This document shows positions 49,803-61,639 of a stretch of 64,000 nt of DNA, piece after piece. A program made the position numbers and the translations under genes. The notes beneath the pieces are model-generated. The model was not told where the DNA came from. It saw only the letters and a program-made list of their open reading frames with translations, and ran no database searches. Every line of letters starts with the position of its first letter. The first letter of the stretch is position 1. This DNA comes from Taiwanofungus camphoratus (taxonomy: Eukaryota; Basidiomycota; Agaricomycetes; Polyporales; Taiwanofungaceae), in contig CP021224.1 in the NCBI GenBank assembly GCA_003999685.1, positions 1,240,001 to 1,304,000 on the forward strand. The letters are read 5' to 3'.

Positions 49803-51653
49803 TGTTATCGGGGGGTCTGCCCTAGTAATGCTGCAGAAGCTTAGTGTGGTGTACAGCGAAGGGACAAGGAGAAATAATGGTGATGATGAGTCATAATCCT
49901 CAGTAGTCTTCAACTATAAGCCCTATGTAGTCACAATAGTCTCTACAGGCTTCTTGCAAGTGCAAGAAGATGAGTAAAGAAAAGCATATATTGGTACTAA
50001 GTGTATAGTACACTTGAAATGGATGAACAAAGAGGATACAACTGAGGAAACCCCCAGTGAAAGGTTCCCCTTTATACTGCTACTGCTGACCTTTAGATAT
50101 AGCTAAGCAGTCCTCCAGGAATAGCATAAGACAAGAAGAGTCAGTGGCCCAAAGTATATAACTACCATGACATACAGTGACTCACAAAACTGTTGCAATG
50201 TTTGTCACTTTCTGACTGTTTGATCTATATCTCAGTCACCAGATATGCGATAGCTTCAAATGTTAGACCATTAGCAAGCCCTGCATCATGGCTTTCCAAT
50301 GTGGTATTTATTATAAAAAATGGACAAGTATATGTGAAGTCACTATCATTCTTTCAGAAGATTTATTGCAATGGTTTTGTTGCTGACATTTTGCAGATCA
50401 AATATTGATAGACAGTGACAGGATATCATGCTTGCTGGGCTTGAATCTTTTTGTGCAAGTCATGTGACCTTAAGAGAAGTTCAACATAGCACAAACAAGC
50501 AATAATATCAAATTGAACCACACTTTCATCATTATGAAATCCCTCTCTACAGACATTACCAATCAAATTCTTTCTCTGCTTAATTTAGATCAATCTGCTT
50601 GCCAAATATCCAAATCTACTGGTGTACATTATAGTACTATCACCAGAATATGCTCTAGACTTCTAGACTTTTTCCTACCCTTCTCAAGTTCTCTGGTGGC
50701 CACCCAGCCAAGCTTTCCTCCACTGATATTTGTCATGCTATTCGCTTAATTAGCACTAAAAAGGCTGAAAGTGCTGTTCAAGTGTCTAAAACACTTCAGG
50801 ATATTAAAAACACACCTATATCCCCACAGACCATTTATTGTTCTCTGAGAAAAACAGGTATAAAGGCTGTTGTGAAGAAGAAATGACCACTACTATCAAA
50901 GCGTCATCAGAAGAAGAGGTTGGACTTTGCTGTGAGTCATCAGCACTGGACTGTGGATGATTGAAAGAAGGTTATATGGTCTGATGAGACCAAAATCAAT
51001 TGTCTGGGGTCAGATGGAAGGAAATGGGCATGGAAAAAGCCAGGAGAGGGTCTTAGTGCCAGACTGATGGAGAGAACAGTCAAGTTTGATGGAGGGAGTG
51101 TCATGATATGAGGCTGTATGACTTGGGAAGGAGTTGAATTGGCATGCAAGATTGATGAGAGGATGGATGCAGACCTTTATATCAGCATCTTGAAGGATGA
51201 ACTTCAAGGATCACTTGATTACTATGGTCTAACCCCTCAAAATGTCATCTTTCAGCAAAACAATGACCCCAAGCACATTAGCAAAAAGGCTAAAAGGTGA
51301 TTTCAGGACCATGATTTTAATGTCATGGTATGGCCAGCTCAGTCTCCTGACCTCAATCCTATTGAGCATCTTTGACAACACTTGAAAACAAGGCTTACAG
51401 GGTATAAAAAGCCTTCAAGTGGGATTTTGAAACTTCAGAAGCGTGTGGAGAAGGAATGAGATGCAATTGATGCTTCTGTGTGTCAAAATTTGATAGAAAG
51501 TATGCCTAGAAGGGTAGAGGCTGCGATAAAGGCAAAAGGAGGATATACTAAGTATAATCATTTGTATTTTCTATTTTATATTATGCTAGCAACAAAATCG
51601 TTGCAATGAACTTTCTGAAAGAATGATAGATAACTTTCCATATACTTGCCCGT

Positions 51654-53182
51654 TGATAGGTCTGGTACTCCTCTGCGCCCTGAAAGCACCCATTTTTAGT
51701 TTTATATGCGCTTCTAGGCTACTCTACAGATCATCAGGACAAAGACCCGCTGTCCATGCATCATATCACCATCCAAGAATCCCAGTCAATGTGCCAAAAC
51801 ATCATTATTCAGACTTCAGATATCGGAAGTTCTACAGCACACCCCTATCCCATAGAGCAGTCCCTCATACTCTGTAATGCACTCTTTCAGCTTGTCCTAG
51901 CATCCCTCTTACATCCCCAAGTCCCTCTTGTTGGCCAAAAGAAACCGAGCAAAAAGTCCTTCGGTCTTCGGTTTTTGATCCTCGATCTTTGATCCTTCAG
52001 TTTTCGATCTTCGGTCCTCAGTTCTGATTCTTGGTCCCTCAGTCCGGAGTTCCAGCCTCTTGTTCATGATGTCCATATGATCCCTTGGTATTGCCTAGAC
52101 CCCCTACACATTGGCTTGACAGTTCAGCACTCTTAGGTCCCTGTTCCCCTCAAGGTCTGGTTAGATAGCCCATCTTCCATATGATGATCTCTAGATAAGC
52201 ATCCCTCATCCTGTGCCATTCTCCAGTAACCTTTCTACCACATTCAGTGTCCCTGTTTCATGTCCTACTTCAGTTTAGTTTCCCATATGGTATGCTGATC
52301 AGATCCTAGATTCTACGATTTTCGGTTTGTTTTCGGTTTCTTCGGTTTTATTTTGCATAAGATACTTTGACACCACGGACCCTTTATGTAGTCTCCTGTA
52401 CCTACTAGACGGCAGAGAGAAGATACGTGCTCCCATCTTGTCTCACAGAATCTACAGACTTGTCTCTCAGAGTTCAGATTTGGGTTTCCCCTGCTCTAAG
52501 GCTTCCCTACAGTCTGACAAGGTTCCCCTCCATCGTATCTATGCTTATCATCAGCCAGCAGTCCTATTATATTGTATATCACAGCAGTTCCACGTCTTCT
52601 ATGTCCTATGTTCCCGAAGTTGGAGTAACTTCAGTCTGAGTAACCAGTCCCCCTCCTCCTCCTTATCTGGCATGCCTCCACCCTCATTATACCCCATAGG
52701 CATGTGTTGCGCACAGTCCAGTCTATCAGTCATCGCCTATGCCAGCCCTACGTCCCATTCCTACGCCATCAGCCCTCAGCAGTATTCCCTATCCCGATTA
52801 CATCGGTTTTCAGTTTATCTTTCGGTTCTCAGTTTATCATCAGTGCGCCCTCAGTTCCTTCGACTCCTTTGCATCTGACTGGCATTTGACCAGCCTGCTG
52901 CCATCGGATTAGAAGACCACACTCCTACCTTCCTGAGACTGTCCGCACCTTGACATAAGATCCTGTCGTGCAGGATTCATTGGCCCCTTACTCCTCTGCA
53001 CACACTAGACTTTTAGGCTCCTGACTGGTCTAGGTAGTTTCTCTGTTGTGTTCCCTCACTTACCTTTGCCTCTGGTATCTTTCACAGGTACCCCACCACT
53101 TTAGCTCTTCCTACTCATTGGGACGTGTCAGACCTACTCCCTAGGTTCATCCCCACAGTTCAGGACTCCCTAGGTCGTATCA
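51654..53182 (+). mobile_element. LTR-like unit family B, copy 1
   Basis: 1,529 bases, TGATAGGTCTGG...GGTCGTATCA, inserted in Tc1 copy 2 with a 4-base duplication CCGT (51650-51653 and 53183-53186). No protein family is encoded. A 183-codon open frame at 52327-52878 is only partly kept in the other copies. TG...CA ends and length fit a long solo LTR; the internal part is not seen in this window. Confidence 0.78.
51950..52040 (+). repeat. Degenerate TTCGGTY-type microsatellite in B
   Basis: Irregular repeats of TTCGGTC, TTTGATCC and TTCGATC. Equivalent tracts recur in the B copies near 54,245-54,300 and 57,395-57,480, with CG largely turned to CA or TG in the last. Confidence 0.65.
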
Positions 53183-53874
53183 CCGTTTTTTATGATAGTT
53201 ACCATGTTGGAAAGCCATGATGCAGGGCTTTCTAATGGTCCAACATTTGAAGCTATCACATATCTGGTTGCTGAGATATAGGCCAAACAGTCAGAAAGTG
53301 ACAAATATTGCAACAGTTTTGTAAGTCACTGTAAGCAGGGATGGTTGACCTGTCGGTCAGTCTGGGTGAGTAATACATGAAAAGGGAGCCATATATTGAT
53401 AGGTGCCAGGCCCTTCTAGACCTTGCAGAGCACCCTCACTCAACCCTAGAATTTTAGTCATGGCTTCAACACCACTTGACGTATCTGATACAGCCTGAAA
53501 AGCCACCACGAGACTCTCCAATAGCTTCAAATCACACCACAGCCACTCCACCAATTCTGGTCTGACATTCCAGCACACCATTCTCTCTACGCACAATACG
53601 ACACATGCAGTTGCTTCGCACATGACCGGTCATGCCACTCCGATATTGCTTGATCAGCTTTGACATGCCACTTGATGCACTCGATAACACTATGGCCACA
53701 GGTTTTGTCTTAGTCTATGTACATTCCTTTATCTCAGCCTTTCTAGTGACATCAGTACAGTAGCCACTCCCTCTACAAGCTACTCCATAGTTCATAGTAC
53801 GCAAGTAGTTAGGATGCCACTTATACTACGCCACTCCCAATGCACCTTACGTTATAGTACAGTAGTATAAATGT

Positions 53875-55440
53875 TGATAGGTCCGGCATAACTCCATACT
53901 CCGAATTCACGTATTTTCAGTCTTCTACCTCTTTTTCAGAATGTATTGCCAAGTTTCAGAAGTCCGAATGTCGTAACAAGGACAGAGAGCTCTATTCAAT
54001 CACTAGGGAGTGCCCTAACTTGGCAGGCAGTTGCGCTGTATGTGTCTACTCACGCTTTGGCAATCCAGCCTTCCTATCCGGGAAGAACAATGGGATTTCT
54101 GATGATAGAAGGTCTGCCTGACGCTTCAGAAGCCCTATTGAAGAGAAGTAGTCCCTCATGCTCTAGAATGCATGCCTGCCACCTCACCTAGCATCCTCCT
54201 GACCTCTGACGACTCTGGGCCTTTGGTTGAGATCAACCGAGAAAAGCCACTTCAGTTTTCAGTCTTCGATCCTCAGTTCTGGTCCTCGGTCCCTCGGTTC
54301 AGAATCCCGGCCTCTTGTTCAAGATGTCCATATGATCCCTTGGTATGGCCTAGACCACCTACGCATCGACTTGACGGTTCAACACTCTTAGATCCCTGTT
54401 CCCCCCCCCAGGCCTGGTTAGATAGCCCACCTTCCATGTGATGATCTCTAGATAAGAATCCCTCACCTTACGCCATTCCCCCATAACCTTTCTACTGCAT
54501 TCAGTGTCCCTGTTTCATGTCTTACTTCAGTTTAGTTCCTCATATGGTATGTGGATTGGATTCTAGATTTTACAATTTTTGATCTGTTTTCGATTTCTTT
54601 GGTTTTATTTTGCATAAGATACTTTGACACCACGAACCCCTTATGTAGTCTCCTGTATCTATCAGATGAGAGGGAAGATATACGCTCCCGTCTTGTCTCG
54701 CAGAATCTACAGACTTGTCTCCAGAGTTCAGATTTGGGTTTCTCCTGCTCTAAGACTTCCCTACAGTCTGACAAGGTTCCTCTCCATCATATCTACACCT
54801 ATCGCCAGCCAGCAGTCCTATTATATCGTATATTGCAGCAGTTCTATGTCGTCTACGTCCTACGTTCCCAAAGTTGGAGTAACTTCAGTCTGAGTAACCA
54901 GTCCCCCTCCTTCTCCTCATCCGGCGTGCCTCCGCCCTCGTTATACCCCATAGGCACGTGTTGCGCACAGTCTAGTCTATCAGTCATCGCCTACGCCAGC
55001 CCTACGTACCATTCCTACGACATCAGCCCTCAGCAGTATTTCCTATCCTGATTACATCAGTTTTCGATTTATCTTTCAGTTCTCAGTTCACCAACAGTGC
55101 ACCCTCAGTTTCTTCGACTCCTTTGCACCTGGCCAGCATTTGACCAGCCTGCTGCCATTGGATTAGAAGACCACGCTTCTACCTTCCAGGGACTGCCCGC
55201 ACCTTGGCATAAAATCCTGTCGCGCAGGATTCATTGGCCCCTTACTCCTCTGTACACACTAGACTTTTAGGCTTCTGACAGTGGTCTAGGTAGTTTCTCT
55301 GTCATGTCCCGTCACTTACCTTTCCCTCTGGTATCCTTCACAGGTACCCCACCGCTTTAGCTCTCTCCCTACTCATTGAGACGCATCGGACCTACTCCCT
55401 AGGTTCATCCCCACAGTCCAGGACTCTCTAGGTCGTATCA
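53875..55440 (+). mobile_element. LTR-like unit family B, copy 2
   Basis: 1,566 bases, TGATAGGTCCGG...GGTCGTATCA, nested inside A copy 2. Target duplication is ATGT (53871-53874) against ACGT (55441-55444), differing as CpG decay would predict. Confidence 0.8.
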
Positions 55441-55545
55441 ACGTGATGTACGATGTCTAGAAACAACAGAGAAGTTTTCTCCCATCCTGCAAAGCTCAAG
55501 AAGAGCCCCTTTGAGTCAGTCTTCTACTGTGTTCTACACATCTTT

Positions 55546-55590
55546 AACCTAACCTAACCTAACCTAACCTGACCTAACCTAACCTAACCA
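55546..55590 (+). repeat. (AACCT)n pentamer tract, nine units
   Basis: Nine AACCT units, one with G for the first A and the last ending in A, inside A copy 2. On the other strand it reads (TTAGG)n. The corresponding place in A copy 3 has no such tract, so it expanded locally. Confidence 0.85.
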
Positions 55591-55989
55591 TCTTCAATTA
55601 CACTTGAAGAGTTGCATTTACTATCCACCTTCTACAGTATCTTAAAGGGTTGCATCTAAGTCTGTCTTCAACATCCATCAAAGGATTGCATCTAGTCTTA
55701 TGTCCACCTTTGAGTCACCTTGAAGGGTTGCGTTCAGCTAAGTTCTCATGTTTAAGCCTCTCCTTAGTACAAGCACATCATAGTAGCACATCGAAGCTAT
55801 GTCAAGTAGTTGTGACACATATTGTAGGTCATTGAAGACCTTCAAAGATGTCTCTTGACCAATTTGAGATCGAGAACTCTTTGCTGCTGACTCTCCTTGC
55901 ATACTAATTAGTTCTATAGCCTTTCAGCTTCTCTAGGTCGTACCCGGTAGGGGTTGGAGTGTTATAGAGCTTATCAACATTCCTTCTCC

Positions 55990-56830
55990 TCTCAGATGTC
56001 ACTTCAACACCTACCCTCACATCCTGGTAGCTTCCTCGTCAGGCTGCTTTGCTCCACTGATTTTGAACCAAGCAGCCCCTGCCTTGGGGCATTGGTCAGT
56101 GTTGTGATCATCAGCATAACAGCCCAGACAACAGGGTGAAATGAAGGGCTCAATGGCTGGCTCTTCCAATTGTGGCCGGTGGATGCAGTCAGCAGTGACA
56201 TGGTCAAGGCTCATGCAGAATTCACAGGCCCCAGCCCATCAGCTCAAGGGGTGGCACTCAGGATGAAGACACAGTCCACTCATTTTGTGTGGAGGGGGCT
56301 GGGCATGTGATGACAGAGGAGGGTGGTAAAAGATGTTCAAGGGCAGAGATGATGTCAGTGCGAAGAAGGAAGATGAGAATGCATTGTGTTGCAGGCTTGC
56401 CAGTAAGATATGCCAATTTCTCAAATTGGACTGGCCCACCACGTAGCTTTGTTGTGCTCCCCCTTCTTCCTCTCCCCTCTGTATTCCCTTATCACCTGGT
56501 CGAGGTGTAGGACAACCTCAGCTTGGTGCTGGAAGATAGTAACCTGTGCCACAAGATCAGGCCAGATGACAAGGATGGTGTCCACTGCTGGGTGCAGTCA
56601 TTTGTTGGCCAACACCCACTCAAGGCAGTTGGGAGGGGTCAGAAAGTTGGTGGTGAGACCGGACATTGCTTGGTGAGGCAAGGGAACAACGATCCCCTCA
56701 GTGAAGTTAGGGAGATTCTGTGATTCTCAGAGAAAAGGGTTCAGGGTATGGGCATTTTCTGCAGTGAGGATGGAGGTGGTGAGGTGGGCTCAAACAGCAT
56801 TAGTGTGGTGGGACATGGTGGGGGGTGGCC
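55990..56830 (-). pseudogene. Accessory-frame region of gypsy copy 2 (fossil)
   Basis: Minus-strand match to the accessory frame of copy 1, still showing both CCHC knuckles (one as CLGCYADDHNTDQC) and the shared KAGAAW and KQPDEEATR stretches. Broken. Its presence shows the frame is a regular part of the family. Confidence 0.75.
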
Positions 56831-57087
56831 TTAGAATGCTGTGGGGTTGCTCCATGTAGGGTAGTTGAACAGTTGCCAACTGGGTTGGTGCTGAGATGGT
56901 TTGCTCTTTTATATTGCCTCAGCAGATCAGGGAAATGCTGCAGGTCTTTTTCTTTATGCCAGGTGCTGGCAGAGATCAGCCATCCCTTCCATTTGATGAG
57001 AAACTTTCATTTCCCATGCTGGGCACGATGCCCATGGAGGGCCTCAACTTCATACTCTTCTTCCCCTTTAACCAGGTCAGGTGGTGG

Positions 57088-58981
57088 TGATAGGTCTGAT
57101 ACTCCTCTGAGCCCTGAAAGCACCCATTTTTGGTTTTATATGCACCTCTAGGCTACTCTACAGATTATCAGGACAAAGACCTACTGTCCATGCATCGTAA
57201 CACCATCTGAGAATCCCACCAAAACATCATTATTCAGACTTCAGATATCAGAAGTTCTACAGCACACCTCAAAAGCCTCTATTCAACAGAGCAGTCCCAT
57301 TATACTCTGTAATGCACTCATTCAGCTCATCCTAGCATCCCTCTTATGTCCCCAAGTCCATCTTATTGGCCAAGAGAAACCGAGCAAAAGTCCTTCAGTC
57401 TTCAGTTTTTGGTCCTTGATCCTTGATCCTTTGATTTTTGATCTTTGATCCTTGGTTCTGGTTCTCAGTCCCAAAGTCCAAAGTCCTGGCCTTTTGTCCA
57501 TGATGTTCATATGATCCCTTGATATTGTCTAGGCCCTCTACATATTGGCTTGACAGTTCAGCACTCCTAGGTCCCTGTCCCTCTCAAAGTCTAGTTAGAT
57601 AACCCATCTCCCATGTGATGATCTCTAGATAAGCATCCCCCTCCCTGTGCCATTCCCCAGTAACCTTTCTACCATATTCAGAGTTCCTGTTCCATGTCCT
57701 ACTTCAGTTTAGTTCCCCATATGGTACGCTGATCAGTTTCTAGATTTTATGATTTTCAGTTTGTTTTCAGTTTCTTCAGTTTTATGTTGTGTAAGATACT
57801 TTGACACCACGGACCCCTTATGTAGTCTCCTGTACCTATCAGACAGCAGAGAAGATACACGCTCCTGTCTTATCTCAGAGAATCCACAGACTTGTCCCCC
57901 AGAGTTCAGATTTGGGTTTCTCCTGCTCTAAGGCTTTCTAACAGTCTGACAAGGTTCTCCTCCATTGTATTTATGTCTTCTACGTGTTGAAGTCTGACTT
58001 ACATGTCAAAATATCGGACTAATGCACTGCATTGTAATGCTGTGCTTAGTTACCTTAGATACCATCACTACACAGCATTACTATGGACACTGCCTCATCT
58101 TAGTTACAATCACTGTACAGCCTTGTTGATATCAATCTGCACAGCCATGCAGTGCACACAGCCTTAGTATCCTAGTTACTGTAGCACTCCATAGCCTTAC
58201 TGTAGATGTATATAAACCCTAGAGTCCCAGTCCTGGATCCCCAGTGACTTACATTGGACTCTAGGTATGTCTTGTATATTTTCTTGTTAATATATTAGTG
58301 ACTTACATTGGACTCTAGCTCTTCTGTCCCAGCAAGTCATCTCTGCTTGCATATATCTTGGAGTGTAACTCCTTGTGATATTGTCTGAACTCAACACTAC
58401 GTCCTACATCTCTGAAGTTGGAGTAACTTCGATCTGAGTAACCAGCCCCCCCTCCTCCTCCTCATCTGGTGTGCCTCTGCCCTCATTATACCCCATAGAC
58501 ACACGTTGCATATAGTTCAGTCCATCAGTCATTGCCTATGCCAGTTCTATGCCCCATTTCTACATCAGCATCTCTCAGCAGCATCCCTCTCCTAATTACA
58601 TTGGTTCTCAGTTTATCCTTCATTTCTTGGTTTATCACCGGTTCACCTTCAGTTTCCTTCAACCCCTTTGCACCTGGCCGGTATCCTACCAGCCCACTGC
58701 CATCAGATTAGAAGACTATGTTCCTGCCTCTCTGAGACTGTCTGCACCTTGGCATAAAATCCTGTCGTGTAGGACTCATTGGCCCCTTACTCTTTTGCAC
58801 ACACTAGACTTTTAGGACCCTGACTGTGGTCTAGGTAGTTTCTCTGTCATGTCCATTCGCTTATCTTTTTCTCTGGTATCTCTCATAGGTACCTCACCAT
58901 TCTAGCTCTCCCTTCTCATTGGACGTGTCAGACCCACTCTCTAGGTTCATCTCTCCATTCAGGACTCCCTAGATCATATCA
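57088..58981 (+). mobile_element. LTR-like unit family B, copy 3 (contains a C LTR)
   Basis: TGATAGGTCTGA...GATCATATCA, inserted in gypsy copy 2 between the chromodomain and integrase ends. Target duplication GTGG (57084-57087) against GCAG (58982-58985). Without the C LTR it is about 1.48 kb. The most CpG-depleted of the three B copies. Confidence 0.78.
57985..58396 (+). mobile_element. Family C solo LTR, copy 1
   Basis: 412 bases, TGTTGAAGTC...GAACTCAACA, with target duplication CTACG (57980-57984 and 58397-58401), inside B copy 3. It has a TATATAAA promoter motif and an internal direct repeat of GTGACTTACATTGGACTCTA. Almost identical to the inverted copy at 62934. Confidence 0.9.
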
Positions 58982-60486
58982 GCAGTTTTAGGAAGTTGAG
59001 TCCATGTTCTGCTGTTTCCTTGTATGGGGTGAGCAGTGATGTATGGAATACTGGGTGAATCTTCCAGGTTCTCGGGAGCTGTAGCTTATACATTAGTGGT
59101 CCCTTGGCTTCTGTGATTTTGAAGGGTTCAAGCCACTTTGGGTCAAATTTCTGACTTATTGTTCTCAGCCAGAGGTTCATGGCCTCTAGCCAAACCTTGT
59201 CACCTTCCTGGAAGGGTTTCCAGAGAAAAGGGGTTTGTTTCTCCATCAGCTTCTGGGCTAGCTCCTGTGGCATGAGGGCCTCCCTGCAGAATTCAGAGAT
59301 TTGGGTCAGGTGGTCCTGAAGTGTGAGGTATTTGTCAGAAGGTCACAGAGAGCCAATTGCCTTGAGATCATACCCCATGGTAAGCTTGAACAGTGATTCC
59401 TTTCTTCCAGCATATGGCACCTGATTGTGTGCAAATTCAAACTTGGGAATGTGTTTAACCCAGGTGTTGGGGTCATTCACACATAGGATTCTCCAGGCCA
59501 CTTCCAGTTTCTGGTTGACCCATTCTGTACTTCCATCTGATTGGGGATAATAGGCAGTGGACATTGCTGCCTTGACTCTTGTCAGCTTACACCATTCTCA
59601 AAATGTGGTCACCACGAACTGTGGCCCTCAGTTGGATATCATCTGATCCAGTAGGCCATATCATCTATATATGTTGAGGTGTAGAGCCTCTGTTGTCCCT
59701 ACCGCATCTATTTTTTTGGTGCAGGATATGAGTACAATACCCTTGGTGAGTTCTCTATCAACCACTATCATGAGCACATTGAAGCCCTGTGACTCTGGCA
59801 GGTCAGTGATAAAGTCTACCAATATGTGAGAGAATGGTCTCAAATTCAGTTCTGTGGGGATGGTCATCAGAGGAGGTTTCATAAAATGTGTGTTGATCTT
59901 GCTCTCCTGGCATTTGGTGCATCCCTCAACATATTTCTTAATGAATGATGACATTTCATGCCAGAACCAGTCTCTTTGGGCGATGACCATCGTACCTTGT
60001 GCCCCTGAGTGTGCCATGGCTGGTGTGTCATGGCAGAGTTGAATGACTTCTCAGCACAGGTCATCATCGGAGGGTATATAAACTCGATTTTTGTATAAAA
60101 TTAGTCCCTCCTAAATGTGCCAGTTTGCCAGTTTTGTGTGTGCAAAGCCTGTGCCCTTGAATGGTGGTACCTTTCTCCGTTTTAAGGTGTCAATCATCTT
60201 GATGACCATCCTGTCATGACTATGACATTCATATATCTTTTTGATGATTGCAGTGTTGGTGGCATTGATGAAGAGGTCTGACAGTAGCAGAATGATGCCT
60301 TCATTGTCATGCTCTCCACCTGAGTGGTCTGGTCACCTGGAGAGTGTATCAGTGACTATGAGTTGACTGCCTTTCTTATTTAGTAGTTTCAGATCAAACT
60401 AGCTGCCATCAAGTCTGGTGTTGGTTGAGTCATTGTGCCTCTCAGAAATAGATAAGGTTCTTGTGGTCTGTGATTATCATGACCAG

Positions 60487-60930
60487 TGATAAGCTCTACA
60501 ACACTCTAACTCCAACTGGGTATGACCTAGAGAAGCTAGAAGGCTGTAAAACTGTGTGTATGCAAAGGAGAAGAGTCAGCAGCAAGGGTTCTCAACTCAG
60601 ATCAGTTGAGAGATGTCTATGAAGGTCTTCAATAACCTACGATGTGTGTTGTGACTGCTGTACTGAATGAGGAAGAGACTAACTGTGAGGACTTAGCTAA
60701 AGCGCTGATATGCACTATAACACTCCAACCCTAGCTGTGTATGACCTAGAGAAGCTGGAAAGCTATAGTACAATTAGTGTGCAAGGGGAGAGTCAGCAGC
60801 TAAGGGTTCCTGATCTCAAATTGATCAAGAGATGTCTACAAAGGTCTTTGATGATCTTGATGTAGCTTCGATGCGCTACTATGCTGTACCATACTATGGA
60901 GAGACTAAACGTGAGAACTTAGCTGATATG
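60487..60930. repeat. Tandem duplication of about 220 bases in A copy 3
   Basis: Two diverged units, each starting near CTACAACACTCTAACTCC or CTATAACACTCCAACCCTAG and running through GTATGACCTAGAGAAGCT and GAGAGTCAGCAGC. A copy 2 has only one. Confidence 0.7.
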
Positions 60931-61639
60931 GAACCCTACAATTAGTAAGGCTGAATGCAACTCTTTGATGGATGTCGAAGACAGATAAAATGAAACCCTT
61001 TAAGATACTGTAGAAGGTGGATAGTAGACACAACTCTTCAAACAAAATTGAAGACAAGAAGATGCAGTAGAATGCAGTAGAAGACTGAATTGAAGGGGCT
61101 TTTTTTGAGCTCTACAGGAAAACTTCTCTGTTGTTCCTAGACACCATACATCATGTTTATACTACTGTACTACAATGTAAGGCGCATTGGGAGTGGCATA
61201 GTACCAGTGGCATTCTAACTACTTGCATACTATGAAGTGGCTCATAGAGGGAGTGGCTACTGTACTGACATCACTAGAAAGGCTGAGACAAAGGATTATA
61301 TATGAAATCAACTAAAACAAAGCCTATGACCGTAGCATTATCGAGTGCATTGAGTGGCTTGTCATAGCAGATCGAGCGATATTGGAGTGGTGAGACCAGT
61401 TATGTGCAAGGACATTGAGTGGCAACTGTGTGTGACATATTGTCTGTAGAGCGAACAATACATAAGAACATCAGACCAGAACTGTCAGAGTGGCTGTGGT
61501 ATGATTTGAAGCTATTAGAGAGTCTTGCGGTGTCTTTTCAGGCTGTATTGGATGTGTTGAGTGGCATTGACAACATGACTAAGGTCCTAGGGTCAAGTGA
61601 GAGTGCTCTGCAGGGCCTAGAAGGGCCTGGCACCTATCA
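60487..61639 (-). mobile_element. LTR-like unit family A, copy 3
   Basis: 1,153 bases, inverted relative to copy 2, inserted in the RNase H region of gypsy copy 2. Target duplication CCAG (60483-60486) against CTGG (61640-61643). Gypsy copy 1 keeps the unoccupied site as CCGG, so each flank has lost a different CpG strand. Confidence 0.82.

Larger units (their letters stand above)
50175..53331 (+). mobile_element. Tc1/mariner DNA transposon, copy 2 (broken; contains a B unit)
   Basis: Inserted at a TA of the gypsy copy 2 LTR (50173-50174 and 53332-53333; the intact LTR of copy 1 has TAAGCGG there). Plus-strand counterpart of copy 1, with the same translated pieces, the same Asn in place of the second catalytic Asp, and the same stops. 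The 3' part is split by B unit 51654-53182. The last ~150 bases (53183-53331) are slightly more different from copy 1 than the 1.4-kb core is. The element cannot make an active transposase. Confidence 0.9.
53397..55976 (+). mobile_element. LTR-like unit family A, copy 2 (contains a B unit)
   Basis: TGATAGGTGCCAGG...AGAGCTTATCA. Without the B insertion it is about 1.01 kb. A TATAAA precedes the B insertion at 53867. Flanks are ATAT (53393-53396) and ACAT (55977-55980), which resemble a decayed 4-base duplication. However, about 66 bases of the surrounding gypsy LTR are missing at this junction, so the insertion was accompanied or followed by a loss. Confidence 0.78.

Noticed and set aside
52327-52878. 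183-codon frame in B copy 1
   Set aside because: It recurs only because B is a repeat. The frame is interrupted in other copies and the Ser/Leu-rich product resembles nothing.
55546-55590. Chromosome-end telomere
   Set aside because: Only nine pentamer units, inside a transposon, and not the fungal TTAGGG repeat.
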